Source: Gordonia phthalatica
GTDB taxonomy: Bacteria > Actinomycetota > Actinomycetes > Mycobacteriales > Mycobacteriaceae
Assembly: GCF_001305675.1 (NCBI RefSeq)
Contig: NZ_CP011853.1
Location: 3,162,001-3,226,000, forward strand
Reading direction: 5' to 3'
Length of the DNA: 64,000 nt
Part shown: piece by piece, positions 15,859 to 24,467 of the stretch
Numbering within the stretch: position 1 is the first letter of the stretch
Layout of the letters: every line of letters begins with the position of its first letter
Translations under genes and position numbers: made by a program
The notes under the pieces: model-generated
What the model was told of the DNA's origin: nothing
What the model saw: the letters and a program-made list of their open reading frames with translations, nothing else
The model's database searches: none

Positions 15859-16332
15859 CTACATTCCCTTGACGCGCCGACCGACGATCCGCTCCACCTC
15901 ACGCTTGGCGGTGCGTTCGGCGATGTCACGTCGCTTGTCGTGCGCCTGCTTGCCCTTGGCGAGCGCGAGCTCCACCTTGGCGTAGCCGTCGGAGAAGTAC
16001 ATCGACAGCGGCACCAGGGTCAGGTTGCCGTCTCGCAGTTTGCCGATGAGCCCGTCGATCTCGCGACGATGCATCAGCAGTTTGCGCTTCCGGCGCGGCG
16101 GGTGATTGGTCCAGGTGCCGCTGCCGTATTCGGCGATGTGCACGGCGTTGAGCCACACCTCGCCGTCGTCGACCGTCGCGAAGGCATCGACCAGGGACGC
16201 CTTGCCCTCGCGGAGCGCTTTGACCTCGGTCCCCTGCAGGACCATGCCCGCCTCGTAGGTGTCGAGAATCGTGTAGTTGTGCCGAGCCTTGCGGTTCGTC
16301 GCAATCACCGACTTACCTTTTTCCCTGGGCAC
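15859..16332 (-). CDS. smpB: SsrA-binding protein SmpB
   Basis: A 157-residue protein. The family core is clear: NRKARHNYTILDTYEAG, GTEVKALREGKASLVD, and a basic C-terminal tail (KREVERIVGRRVKGM) that enters the ribosome. It binds tmRNA and positions it in stalled ribosomes. The GTG start at 16332 has CGGAGG upstream. It lies in the conserved order ftsE-ftsX-smpB, near its RNA partner. Confidence 0.97.
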   Translation of the reverse strand: MPREKGKSVIATNRKARHNYTILDTYEAGMVLQGTEVKALREGKASLVDAFATVDDGEVWLNAVHIAEYGSGTWTNHPPRRKRKLLMHRREIDGLIGKLRDGNLTLVPLSMYFSDGYAKVELALAKGKQAHDKRRDIAERTAKREVERIVGRRVKGM

Positions 16333-16364
16333 GGCCGACCTCCGAATCTGTCAAGTGTTGATGG

Positions 16365-17270
16365 TCATTCACGAACGTAGACGCGCAGGGTCCCGTACGC
16401 GGTGACGCCGGCGAGCACGATGCCCGACAGAACCAGCCACGGCGAGACGAACCACACGTCCGCGGACGTGATGCGCGCCAAGATGTTCACACCGTAGAGC
16501 TCTTCGAGCGCTTTGTCGAAGAAGAATAGCTTCGCGAGGAACAGGCCGCCGATCGCCAGCAGCGCACCGACAACCGCGGCGATCACCGCCTCCAGCAGGA
16601 ACGGCAGCTGCGTATACCAGCGGGTGGCGCCGACCAGTCGCATGATCGACACCTCCGTCCGTCTCGTGTAAGCGGCGATCTGAACGGTGTTGACGATCAG
16701 CAGGATCGCGGCGATCGCCAGGATCGCGGCGATCGTGAACGCCGCGTTCCGCGCACCGTCGAGCACGCTGAAGATCCGCTTCACCAGTTCGCGTTGGTCG
16801 AGGACCCCGTCGACGCCCTCGGCGCGCGAGAACTTGTCCAGCACCGCGCCGAAGCGCTCCGGATCGGCCATGCGGACCCGCAGCGCACCCTGGTACGCCT
16901 CCTTGCGGATGAAGTCGGCGAGTTCGGGCGACTCCTTCTCCCACGACTGCTTCGCCGTCTCGAAGGCCTGCTCCTGGCTGATGAAGGTGACCGACGCGAC
17001 GCCCTGCTCTGCTTCCAGGTCGCCGCGCAGCGTGGTGCACGGTGCCTCGAGGCAGTTCGGATCCTTCGCCGTGACGGCGTCGTTGATGAAGAACTGCATC
17101 TCGACGCGGTCGAGGAAGATCTTCTGACTCTGATTAGCCATCTGGATGACGAGCAGGCCGCCGCCGAGCATGCCGAGGGTGATGGCCGTGGTGAGGACCA
17201 TGGCGATGGTCATCGTGATGTTGCGACGGAATCCGTTGAGGACCTCGCCGAGGATGAAATTCAAACGCAT
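16365..17270 (-). CDS. ftsX: cell division protein FtsX (permease-like ABC subunit)
   Basis: A 301-residue protein. The first transmembrane helix is at about 20-42, followed by an extracytoplasmic domain with two cysteines (PNCLEAPCTTLRG), then three further helices (about 175-195, 222-245, 270-290). With FtsE it forms the complex that activates peptidoglycan hydrolases at the septum. The gap to ftsE is 9 bp. Confidence 0.96.
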   Translation of the reverse strand: MRLNFILGEVLNGFRRNITMTIAMVLTTAITLGMLGGGLLVIQMANQSQKIFLDRVEMQFFINDAVTAKDPNCLEAPCTTLRGDLEAEQGVASVTFISQEQAFETAKQSWEKESPELADFIRKEAYQGALRVRMADPERFGAVLDKFSRAEGVDGVLDQRELVKRIFSVLDGARNAAFTIAAILAIAAILLIVNTVQIAAYTRRTEVSIMRLVGATRWYTQLPFLLEAVIAAVVGALLAIGGLFLAKLFFFDKALEELYGVNILARITSADVWFVSPWLVLSGIVLAGVTAYGTLRVYVRE

Positions 17271-17279
17271 GAGGTGCTT

Positions 17280-17966
<687 letters not shown>

Positions 17967-17974
17967 GACAGCCA

Positions 17975-17980
17975 AGTGTA
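17975..17980 (-). promoter_or_regulatory. -10 box for ftsEX-smpB
   Basis: TACACT on the minus strand ends 8 nt before GTG 17966. Confidence 0.4.
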
Positions 17981-17994
17981 CTGACGAGTCGGGG

Positions 17995-18432
17995 TCACGG
18001 GCGGCCGCTGCCGGTGGGTGTCGTCGTCGGTGCGACGCTCGTCTCGTCCGTCGGCGTCTGCGGTTGGAACGGGTTCGGGAACAACGGGCGGTTCGTCTCC
18101 GACGTCGTCGTCGGCGACGATCCCTCGGTTGCTGTCGGGGTCGACGACGTGGTCTCCGGGGTGCTGGTCGGCGTCTCGGAGACGGTCGGGGTCGGCTCAT
18201 CCGTCGTGGTCTGGCTCTGCTGCACGTTCCGGACGGGCTGCTTCACCGTCTCCGGGTAGTAGTGCTGCGAACTGAACGCGTAGAACACCGACAGTGCGAT
18301 GAAGGCGACCACCAGCACCACCGTCGTCGTCCGCACACGGGTCTTGTAGACGTGTCGCATCCGGCGAGCCAGCTGCCGCAGCGCCGTCGGCTCGGGCTGC
18401 CGGTCGTCCTGCGGAGTCTCCTCGTCGCTCAT
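17995..18432 (-). CDS. single-pass membrane protein with Thr/Pro/Ser-rich tail
   Basis: A 145-residue protein with a cytoplasmic basic N-terminus, one transmembrane helix (about 37-54, TTVVLVVAFIALSVFYAF), and then a 90-residue low-complexity outer region of Thr, Ser, Pro and Glu repeats (TPTVSETPTSTPETT). Such tails are often O-mannosylated in actinobacteria (family knowledge, not shown here). Its position between mscS and ftsE matches mycobacterial Rv3103c, a proline-rich membrane protein. The ATG overlaps the mscS stop (ATGA). Confidence 0.75.
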   Translation of the reverse strand: MSDEETPQDDRQPEPTALRQLARRMRHVYKTRVRTTTVVLVVAFIALSVFYAFSSQHYYPETVKQPVRNVQQSQTTTDEPTPTVSETPTSTPETTSSTPTATEGSSPTTTSETNRPLFPNPFQPQTPTDETSVAPTTTPTGSGRP

Positions 18433-19364
18433 CCGTCGCTCCGTTCACCCTGCTCGGCCGCGGCCTCGGCGACGGTCTTGCCGACCTGATGCGGCACCGC
18501 CTGGACGAAGATGCCGTGCCGGGCGAGCCCGTAGACGACGTCGCCGCGCAGGGCGCGACCGACCTCGAACTGCTGGCCGGGCAGCGTCCGCGCCACCATG
18601 CGGACGGTCGCCGAGTCGAGCTCCAGGTTGGTGATGCCCAGCGGGGTGGGCGCGTCGAGCAGCAGGCGCCGCCACTTGTCGTTCTCGAAGAAGGTCTGTC
18701 CCACTTCGCGCAGGGTCGCGTTGACCTCGTTGATGTCGGCGTCGAGCGGGATCGGGATGTCGACGACGGCGCGCGCCCAGTCCTTCGACAGGTTGGTGGC
18801 CTTGATCATCTGCCCGTTCGGCACGATGATCAGCTCGCCGTCCGTGTTGCGCAGGCGGGTCACGCGGAGGGTGACGTCCTCGACGGTGCCCTCCGCGGCC
18901 AGGCCGCCGGTGACCGACAGGTTCACCACGTCGCCGTAGCCGTACTGGTGCTCGGCGATGATGAAGAAGCCGGCCAGCAGATCCTGCACGACGCGCTGCG
19001 CACCGAAGCCGAGCGCGGCGCCGACGACAGCCGACAGGCCCACCAGGCTGCCGCCGGTGATCCAGTTGCCGAGCACGTTGATCAGCACGACCACCGCGGT
19101 GAGCGCCACCAGCGTCCAGGTCACGACCTCCACCAGCGCCCGCCGATGCTTCATGTCCTCGGATTGGACGATCGCGTCGCTCGACTCGAACTGCCGCACG
19201 ACGTGCGTCCCGTACCGGGACGCCACCCACCGCAGGAACCGGACGACGAGGACGCCGCCGATGATCCACAGAACGATGCTGACGAATTCGACGGCCAGCC
19301 ACCGCTCGAACTGCCGCAGAAAGACGGGGAGGCCGAGTTCGTCGACCAGGTACGTCACGTTCAT
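18429..19364 (-). CDS. MscS-family mechanosensitive channel
   Basis: A 311-residue protein with three hydrophobic helices (about 25-45, 75-97, 103-125). The MscS pore/beta signature follows: LSAVVGAALGFGAQRVVQDL, then a beta domain (LRVTRLRNTDGELIIVPNGQ) and an alpha-beta tail. It would be a small-conductance osmotic release channel. It is 10 bp downstream of prfB in a leftward operon. Confidence 0.9.
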   Translation of the reverse strand: MNVTYLVDELGLPVFLRQFERWLAVEFVSIVLWIIGGVLVVRFLRWVASRYGTHVVRQFESSDAIVQSEDMKHRRALVEVVTWTLVALTAVVVLINVLGNWITGGSLVGLSAVVGAALGFGAQRVVQDLLAGFFIIAEHQYGYGDVVNLSVTGGLAAEGTVEDVTLRVTRLRNTDGELIIVPNGQMIKATNLSKDWARAVVDIPIPLDADINEVNATLREVGQTFFENDKWRRLLLDAPTPLGITNLELDSATVRMVARTLPGQQFEVGRALRGDVVYGLARHGIFVQAVPHQVGKTVAEAAAEQGERSDG

Positions 19365-19374
19365 CGCGACACGA

Positions 19375-20490
19375 TCACTGATGGTCCTCGTCCATGCGCC
19401 ATCGGATGCCGGCCTCGATGAACTGGTCGAGGTCGCCGTCGAGCACCGAGGACGGGTTGTTGCTCTCGACGTTGGTCCGCAGGTCCTTGACCATCTGGTA
19501 CGGGTGCAGCACGTACGACCGCATCTGATTGCCCCAGCTGGCGCCGGTGTCGCTCTTGAGGGCGTCCATCTGGGCGCGCTCCTCGAGGCGCTTGCGCTCC
19601 AGCAGCTTGGCCTGCAGGACGCGCATCGCGGAGACCTTGTTCTGCAGCTGACTCTTCTCGTTCTGACAGGTCACGACGATGCCCGTCGGGATGTGCGTCA
19701 GGCGAACCGCGGAGTCGGTGGTGTTGACCGACTGTCCGCCGGGGCCGGACGAGCGGTAGACGTCCACCTTGAGGTCGTTCTCGTCGATGTCGATGTGGTC
19801 GGTGGTCTCGACGACGGGCAGGACCTCGACCTCGGCGAACGACGTCTGGCGCCGGCCCTGGTTGTCGAAGGGACTGATCCGCACCAGGCGATGCGTGCCC
19901 TGCTCCACCGAGAGGGTGCCGTACATGTAGGGCGCCTTGACGGCGAAGGTCGCCGATTTGAGGCCTGCCTCTTCGGCGTAGGAGGTGTCGTAGACCTCCA
20001 CCTTGTGGTCGTGCTGCTCGGCCCAGCGGATGTACATGCGCATCAGCATCTGCGCCCAGTCCGCGGCGTCAACGCCGCCGGCGCCGGAGCGGATGTTGAC
20101 GAGGGCCTCGCGCTGGTCGTACTCGCCGGCCAGCATCGTCTTGACCTCCATGGCCTCGATGTCGCGGCGGAGCTCCTCGCGCTCGGCGTCGGCGTCGGCC
20201 GCAGCGGCGACGGCGGCGTCGCCCTCCTCGGCGTCGACGAGCTCGTACAGCACGGGCAGGTCGTCGAGGCGCGACCGCAGCGACGTGACCTTGCGGAGTT
20301 CGGACTGCGCGTGCGAGAGGTCGGATGTCACCTTCTGCGCGTGGTCCTGGTCGTTCCACAGGTCGGGGTCGGACGCCTGCATCTCGAGCTCGTCGATCCG
20401 ACGACGGAGCTCCTCGAGGTCCATCACCTTCTCCACGGTCGTCAGAGTGGCGTCGAGCGATTCGAGGTCGGAGGAAACATCAGGCTGCAC
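19375..20490 (-). CDS. prfB: peptide chain release factor 2
   Basis: A 371-residue protein. The SPF stop-recognition motif is at 206-208 (ISPFDN) and the GGQ motif at 251-253 (SSGPGGQSVN). It recognises UGA and UAA and triggers peptide release. The frame is continuous, so the programmed +1 frameshift with an in-frame UGA found in many bacteria is absent. The GTG start at 20490 follows a TAACCT segment that also carries the stop of the upstream gene. Confidence 0.97.
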   Translation of the reverse strand: MQPDVSSDLESLDATLTTVEKVMDLEELRRRIDELEMQASDPDLWNDQDHAQKVTSDLSHAQSELRKVTSLRSRLDDLPVLYELVDAEEGDAAVAAAADADAEREELRRDIEAMEVKTMLAGEYDQREALVNIRSGAGGVDAADWAQMLMRMYIRWAEQHDHKVEVYDTSYAEEAGLKSATFAVKAPYMYGTLSVEQGTHRLVRISPFDNQGRRQTSFAEVEVLPVVETTDHIDIDENDLKVDVYRSSGPGGQSVNTTDSAVRLTHIPTGIVVTCQNEKSQLQNKVSAMRVLQAKLLERKRLEERAQMDALKSDTGASWGNQMRSYVLHPYQMVKDLRTNVESNNPSSVLDGDLDQFIEAGIRWRMDEDHQ

Positions 20491-20501
20491 GGAATACGAG
20501 G

Positions 20502-20858
20502 TTACCCGAGGGCGCCGAACCGCCAGGAGGACTCCACCTTGCCGGGGCGGTAGACGACGGGCAGATCCGCTCCGATGCCAGGCGACGGTTCGGTCGAGCC
20601 GAGAACGAGTCGACCGTAGACGTCGGTCGGCGCGGTCTGCGGACCGAGGATGGTGCCCGAGATGGTGCAGTAGCGGTGACCGTTCTTGTCGGGTGCCCCC
20701 TCGGAGCCGACTCCGGTGACCGTGAGGGTCCCGCCGACGAAGCCCGACGCTGCGTCCGCGCTGCCGCCGAATCCGCGACCGCCGTTGCGTCGCATCACGA
20801 TTGCGACGATCGTGGTCGCCACCAGCAAGATGAAGACCACGGAGATCCAGAGAGGCAT
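20502..20858 (-). CDS. small single-pass membrane protein
   Basis: A 118-residue protein with an N-terminal transmembrane helix (about 3-22, LWISVVFILLVATTIVAIVM), a basic glycine-rich segment, then a roughly 85-residue beta-rich outer or cytoplasmic domain with one Cys. Not recognised. TACACT on the minus strand (20871-20866) lies 7 nt before the ATG, suggesting a leaderless start. Confidence 0.65.
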   Translation of the reverse strand: MPLWISVVFILLVATTIVAIVMRRNGGRGFGGSADAASGFVGGTLTVTGVGSEGAPDKNGHRYCTISGTILGPQTAPTDVYGRLVLGSTEPSPGIGADLPVVYRPGKVESSWRFGALG

Positions 20859-20925
20859 GCGCAGGAGTGTACCGCGTCGATCAGGTGCTCACGCTTGGAC
20901 TTTCGACGCGCACCACGGTGGGCGG

Positions 20926-20931
20926 TAATCT
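20926..20931 (+). promoter_or_regulatory. -10 box for hisN
   Basis: TAATCT ends 8 nt before GTG 20940, favouring GTG 20940 over the ATG two codons later. Confidence 0.4.
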
Positions 20932-20939
20932 CGTCTTCC

Positions 20940-21740
20940 GTGGCTATGAACTCCGACGCCGGACGCGGCGCTGATCTCCAGTTGGCGCTGGCCTTGGCCG
21001 ACGCCGCCGACCGTCTGACGTCGAGCCGATTCGGCGCGGTGGACCTGGTCGTCGATTCGAAGCCCGATCTGACTCCCGTCTCCGACGCCGACCTCGCGTG
21101 CGAACGCCTCCTGCGCGACACCATCGCGCAGGCCCGGCCGGGCGACGCCGTCCTCGGCGAGGAGTTCGGCGGCGATCCCCTCCTCGAGGGACGGCAGTGG
21201 GTCGTCGATCCGATCGACGGCACCAAGAACTTCGTCCGCGGCGTCCCGGTCTGGGCCACGCTCATCGCCCTGCTGGAGGACGGCGTCCCGGTGGTCGGCG
21301 TGGTCAGCGCCCCGGCCCTGGACCGTCGCTGGTGGGCTGCCGAGGACCTCGGCGCCTTCGCGTCGCATCGCGGCGGCGCCGAGCGACCGATCCGTGTCTC
21401 GAAGGTCGACGAGACGGCCTCGGCCTCCCTCGCCTTCTCCAGTCTGTCCGGGTGGGCCGACCGCGGTATCCGCGAGAACTTCATCACTCTGACCGACGAG
21501 GTCTGGCGCGTCCGCGGGTACGGCGACTTCTACAACTACTGCCTCCTCGCCGAGGGCGCGGTCGACATCGCGGCCGAGCCCGAGGTGTCGCTGTGGGACC
21601 TCGCCGCCCTCGACATCGTCGTCCGCGAGGCCGGCGGCCGGTTCACCGGACTCGACGGCGAACCCGGCCCCGGTCGCGGCAGCGCGGTCGCGACCAACGG
21701 GTTGCTGCACGACCGCGTGCTCTCCGCACTGCAGGGCTGA
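20940..21740 (+). CDS. hisN: histidinol-phosphatase (inositol monophosphatase family)
   Basis: A 266-residue protein. Metal-binding motifs: PDLTPVSDADLACE, GEEFGG (Glu) and VVDPIDGTKNF (the D-P-I-D-G-T signature), with WDLAALDIVVREAGG near the C-terminus. It resembles mycobacterial HisN (Rv3137), which dephosphorylates histidinol phosphate, the penultimate step of histidine synthesis. The fadE-type pair downstream matches the mycobacterial neighbourhood. ATG 20946 is an alternative start. Confidence 0.92.
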   Translation: MAMNSDAGRGADLQLALALADAADRLTSSRFGAVDLVVDSKPDLTPVSDADLACERLLRDTIAQARPGDAVLGEEFGGDPLLEGRQWVVDPIDGTKNFVRGVPVWATLIALLEDGVPVVGVVSAPALDRRWWAAEDLGAFASHRGGAERPIRVSKVDETASASLAFSSLSGWADRGIRENFITLTDEVWRVRGYGDFYNYCLLAEGAVDIAAEPEVSLWDLAALDIVVREAGGRFTGLDGEPGPGRGSAVATNGLLHDRVLSALQG

Positions 21741-21849
21741 TCGGCAGTCCCGGGACCTTCGACGGGATTCCGCGCACGTCACACCGTCCGCGAGTAACGT
21801 CCGAATCGGAGCGACCACTCGGGCCGCGAGCCGAACATGCGGAGGCGTC

Positions 21850-22203
21850 ATGAGCAACGAAGTGAAGATGATCGTCCTGTCGACGGACAACCTCGACGAG
21901 TCGATCGAGTTCTACAGCGGGACGTTGGGCATGGCCCTGAAGTTCCGCGACGGCGCCCACTTCGCGGCCCTCGACGGCGGCGGCATCACCGTCGCACTGG
22001 CCACCTCCGTCGACCATCCGATCCACGGCCAGGTGGTCGTCGGCATCAAGACCGACGACGTCGACGCCGCGGCGAAGGCGGTCGAGGCCAGCGGCGGCGG
22101 CATCGTCACCCAGGCGTACAACGATGCGCACGAACGTCGCGCCGTCGTCTACGACAACAAGGGCAACGGTCTGGTGTTCTACAGCCCGCTGCCGAAGCAG
22201 TAG
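21850..22203 (+). CDS. VOC family (glyoxalase/dioxygenase fold) protein
   Basis: A 117-residue protein, one VOC module of two beta-alpha-beta-beta-beta repeats: MIVLSTDNLDESIEFYSGTLG at the start and VVYDNKGNGLVFYSPL at the end. The usual N-terminal metal His is not seen, so metal dependence is uncertain. The substrate is unknown. GCGGAGG precedes the ATG. Confidence 0.85.
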   Translation: MSNEVKMIVLSTDNLDESIEFYSGTLGMALKFRDGAHFAALDGGGITVALATSVDHPIHGQVVVGIKTDDVDAAAKAVEASGGGIVTQAYNDAHERRAVVYDNKGNGLVFYSPLPKQ

Positions 22204-22214
22204 CCGGCCCCACT

Positions 22215-22263
22215 CTTATGCCGTATTCCTGTCCCCCATTCGGGGACAGGAATACGGCATAAG
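22215..22263. terminator. 22-bp perfect hairpin between convergent genes
   Basis: 22215-22236 and 22242-22263 are perfect inverted repeats around a 5-nt loop. It lies between the VOC gene and the convergent metallo-hydrolase gene. It is long for a simple terminator; the A/T at the base gives a short U-run in both directions. Confidence 0.65.
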
Positions 22264-22275
22264 CATTTCTGCGAC

Positions 22276-22935
22276 CTACAGATCGGTCGGTACGCCCTCC
22301 TCCAGGACCGTGAACTCGGTGCCCGCGGGCTTCATGTCGTCCAGTCGCGCGTTGTGGATGGCGCGGCCGGGATCGGACTGGATGCCCTGGTGGATCGGGA
22401 AGGCGACGCGGGGCGCGACGGCACGCAGGTAGTCGACGGGCTCGCTGAGTTTGAGCCACGGCGCCGCGGCGGGCAGCGCCAGGACGTCGATCCTCTCGAA
22501 CGGGATGTAGAGACTGTCGCCGGGGTGCATGAACGCCCCGACGCGGTCTGCGGTGTCGACCACGTACGAGATGTTGTCGACCACCGGCAGCTCCGGATGG
22601 ATCACCGCGTGCCTGCCACCGGTGCCGCGCACCGTCAGGGCGCCGATCGTCACGGTCTCGCCCGGCCCCATCACCGCCCATTGCCCCGCGTCGCCGCGCT
22701 CGGCGCGCTGCGCTGCCGTCTGCGGATCGGCGTAGCGGACGGCGTCCGGATTGGCCGCGACCAGGCCGGGCAGCGCGGCCGGGTCGGCGTGATCCGGGTG
22801 CTGATGGGTGATCAGGACGGCATCCAGGCCGGTCAATTCATCGAAGCCCGACGAGAGGTTGCCGGGGTCGAAGAGCACGCGGGTGCCGTCGTGCTCGAGC
22901 AGTACGCAGGAGTGTCCGAAGTGTGTGACGCGCAT
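22276..22935 (-). CDS. MBL-fold metallo-hydrolase (UlaG/YtkL-like)
   Basis: A 219-residue metallo-beta-lactamase-fold protein: VTHFGHSCVLLE at the start, LITHQHPDHADP (H-x-H-x-D-H), MHPGDSLY, and FPIHQGIQ near the end. It is a metal-dependent hydrolase of unknown substrate. ATG 22935 is supported by TACGTT on the minus strand (22948-22943) 7 nt upstream; a GTG 6 codons earlier is possible. Confidence 0.88.
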   Translation of the reverse strand: MRVTHFGHSCVLLEHDGTRVLFDPGNLSSGFDELTGLDAVLITHQHPDHADPAALPGLVAANPDAVRYADPQTAAQRAERGDAGQWAVMGPGETVTIGALTVRGTGGRHAVIHPELPVVDNISYVVDTADRVGAFMHPGDSLYIPFERIDVLALPAAAPWLKLSEPVDYLRAVAPRVAFPIHQGIQSDPGRAIHNARLDDMKPAGTEFTVLEEGVPTDL

Positions 22936-22984
22936 GCCATCCAACGTAGCCACGGGTCAGTTCGGCCACATGCGTGACAAGGTT

Positions 22985-23000
22985 CTTACCGAGGAGTAAG
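22985..23000. promoter_or_regulatory. operator-like repeat A upstream of the fadE pair
   Basis: CTTAC-N6-GTAAG inverted repeat. It is repeated at 23008-23023 with the same spacer length and the common core GGAGTAAG. Confidence 0.65.
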
Positions 23001-23007
23001 GTTTGGA

Positions 23008-23023
23008 CTTACTAAGGAGTAAG
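23008..23023. promoter_or_regulatory. operator-like repeat B upstream of the fadE pair
   Basis: The second CTTAC-N6-GTAAG palindrome; centres of A and B are 23 bp apart. The ATG of the first acyl-CoA dehydrogenase is 47 bp downstream. A TetR-type site is likely; the regulator is not identified in the immediate neighbourhood. Confidence 0.65.
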
Positions 23024-23070
23024 AAACTGAGCTCCACGGATCCCTTCCGCTTCGAGAATCTGGTGAGGAA

Positions 23071-24438
23071 ATGACCACGAAAACCGAACCCCGCGACACA
23101 TCCTCCGTCGGTGCACAGCCGCACAAGCTGAGCCCGATCGGCGCCGCCATGCGCGTGCTGACCACGATCACCGGCTCCGAGCTCGCTGAGAAGTACAAGC
23201 TGCGCGAGCCGATCAACCGCGTCGCCTACGAGGCCACCAAGACCGGCTTCAAGACGCTCGGCGCCGCGAACCGCGCGTTCTCCCAGGTCGCAGGAAGCGG
23301 AAAGCCGCAGCGCCCCGCCACCGGATCCAAGGGCTTCTTCAATCTGAACCCCGACGAGGAGCAGGAGATGATCGCGGAGACCGTCCGCGACTTCTCCACC
23401 GAGATCCTCCGTCCGGCCGCCTACGACGCCGACCACGCGGCGACGACGCCCGAGGACATCATCAAGCGCTCGGCCGAGCTCGGCATCACGATGATCAACG
23501 TGCCCGAGGCCTTCGACGGTGCCGCCTCCGAGCGCGGCGTCGTCACCAACGCGCTGGTCGCCGAGGCGATGGCCTACGGCGACATGGGCCTGGCGCTGCC
23601 GCTGCTCGCTCCGAGTGGCGTGGCGACCACCCTGACCAACTTCGGCAGCGACGGCCAGCAGAAGACCTACCTCCCCGACTTCGCCGGCGAGAACGTCCCG
23701 ACCTCGGCGGTCGTCATCGCCGAGCCGCGACCGCTGTTCGACGCCTTCGACCTGCAGACCAAGGCCACCCGGGTGCCGAGCGGCTACCGCCTGACCGGCG
23801 TGAAGTCGTTCGTCCCGGCCGCGGGCAGCTCCGAGCTGTTCATCGTCGGCGCCCAGCTCGACGGCCGGCCCGCGCTGTTCATCGTCGAGTCCGACACCCG
23901 GGGCCTGTCCGTGGAGGCCGACCCCGGCATGGGTCTGCGCGCGGCGGGCATGGGCCGACTGGTCCTCGACGACGTCTCGGTCAACGCATCGGCGCTGCTG
24001 GGCGAGGTCGACGGCGACGAGGCCGCGGACGCGTACCGCGATGTGGTGCGTCTGTCGCGCCTGGGCTGGGCCGCTCTCGCTGCGGGCACCGGCAAGGCGA
24101 TGCTCGACTACGTCATCCCCTACGTCAACGAGCGCGAAGCGTTCGGCGAGCCGATCTCGAACCGCCAGGCCGTGGCCTTCATGGTCGCGAACATGGCCAC
24201 CGAGCTCGACGGCCTCCGCCTGGTGACCCTGCGCGGCGCCTCGCGCGCCGAGCAGGGCCTGTCGTTCGCCCGCGAGTCCGCCCTGGCCCGCAAGCTCACC
24301 ATCGACAAGGGCCTGCAGATCGGTCTCGACGGCGTTCAGCTGCTCGGCGGGCACGGCTTCACCAAGGAGCACCCGGTGGAGCGCTGGTACCGCGACCTGC
24401 GCGGTGCGGGCATCGGCGAGGGCATCGTCGTCCTGTAG
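23071..24438 (+). CDS. acyl-CoA dehydrogenase, FadE24-like
   Basis: A 455-residue flavoprotein. A roughly 85-residue N-terminal extension precedes the acyl-CoA dehydrogenase fold (NLNPDEEQEMIAETVRDFS). The middle beta-domain motif is altered (VIAEPRPLFDAFDLQTKATR), and the C-terminal helical domain reads REAFGEPISNRQAVAF and LDGVQLLGGHGF. The catalytic Glu usual in this family (YxE) is not obvious. Position after hisN and before a second dehydrogenase matches fadE24-fadE23 of M. tuberculosis (from memory). The two subunits may form a heteromer. Confidence 0.82.
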   Translation: MTTKTEPRDTSSVGAQPHKLSPIGAAMRVLTTITGSELAEKYKLREPINRVAYEATKTGFKTLGAANRAFSQVAGSGKPQRPATGSKGFFNLNPDEEQEMIAETVRDFSTEILRPAAYDADHAATTPEDIIKRSAELGITMINVPEAFDGAASERGVVTNALVAEAMAYGDMGLALPLLAPSGVATTLTNFGSDGQQKTYLPDFAGENVPTSAVVIAEPRPLFDAFDLQTKATRVPSGYRLTGVKSFVPAAGSSELFIVGAQLDGRPALFIVESDTRGLSVEADPGMGLRAAGMGRLVLDDVSVNASALLGEVDGDEAADAYRDVVRLSRLGWAALAAGTGKAMLDYVIPYVNEREAFGEPISNRQAVAFMVANMATELDGLRLVTLRGASRAEQGLSFARESALARKLTIDKGLQIGLDGVQLLGGHGFTKEHPVERWYRDLRGAGIGEGIVVL

Positions 24439-24467
24439 ACGGTCGACGAATCAGAGGAGAACCAGAC

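Noticed and set aside
19375..20490. Programmed +1 frameshift in prfB
   Set aside because: The frame runs from GTG 20490 to the stop with no in-frame UGA, so no frameshift is needed.
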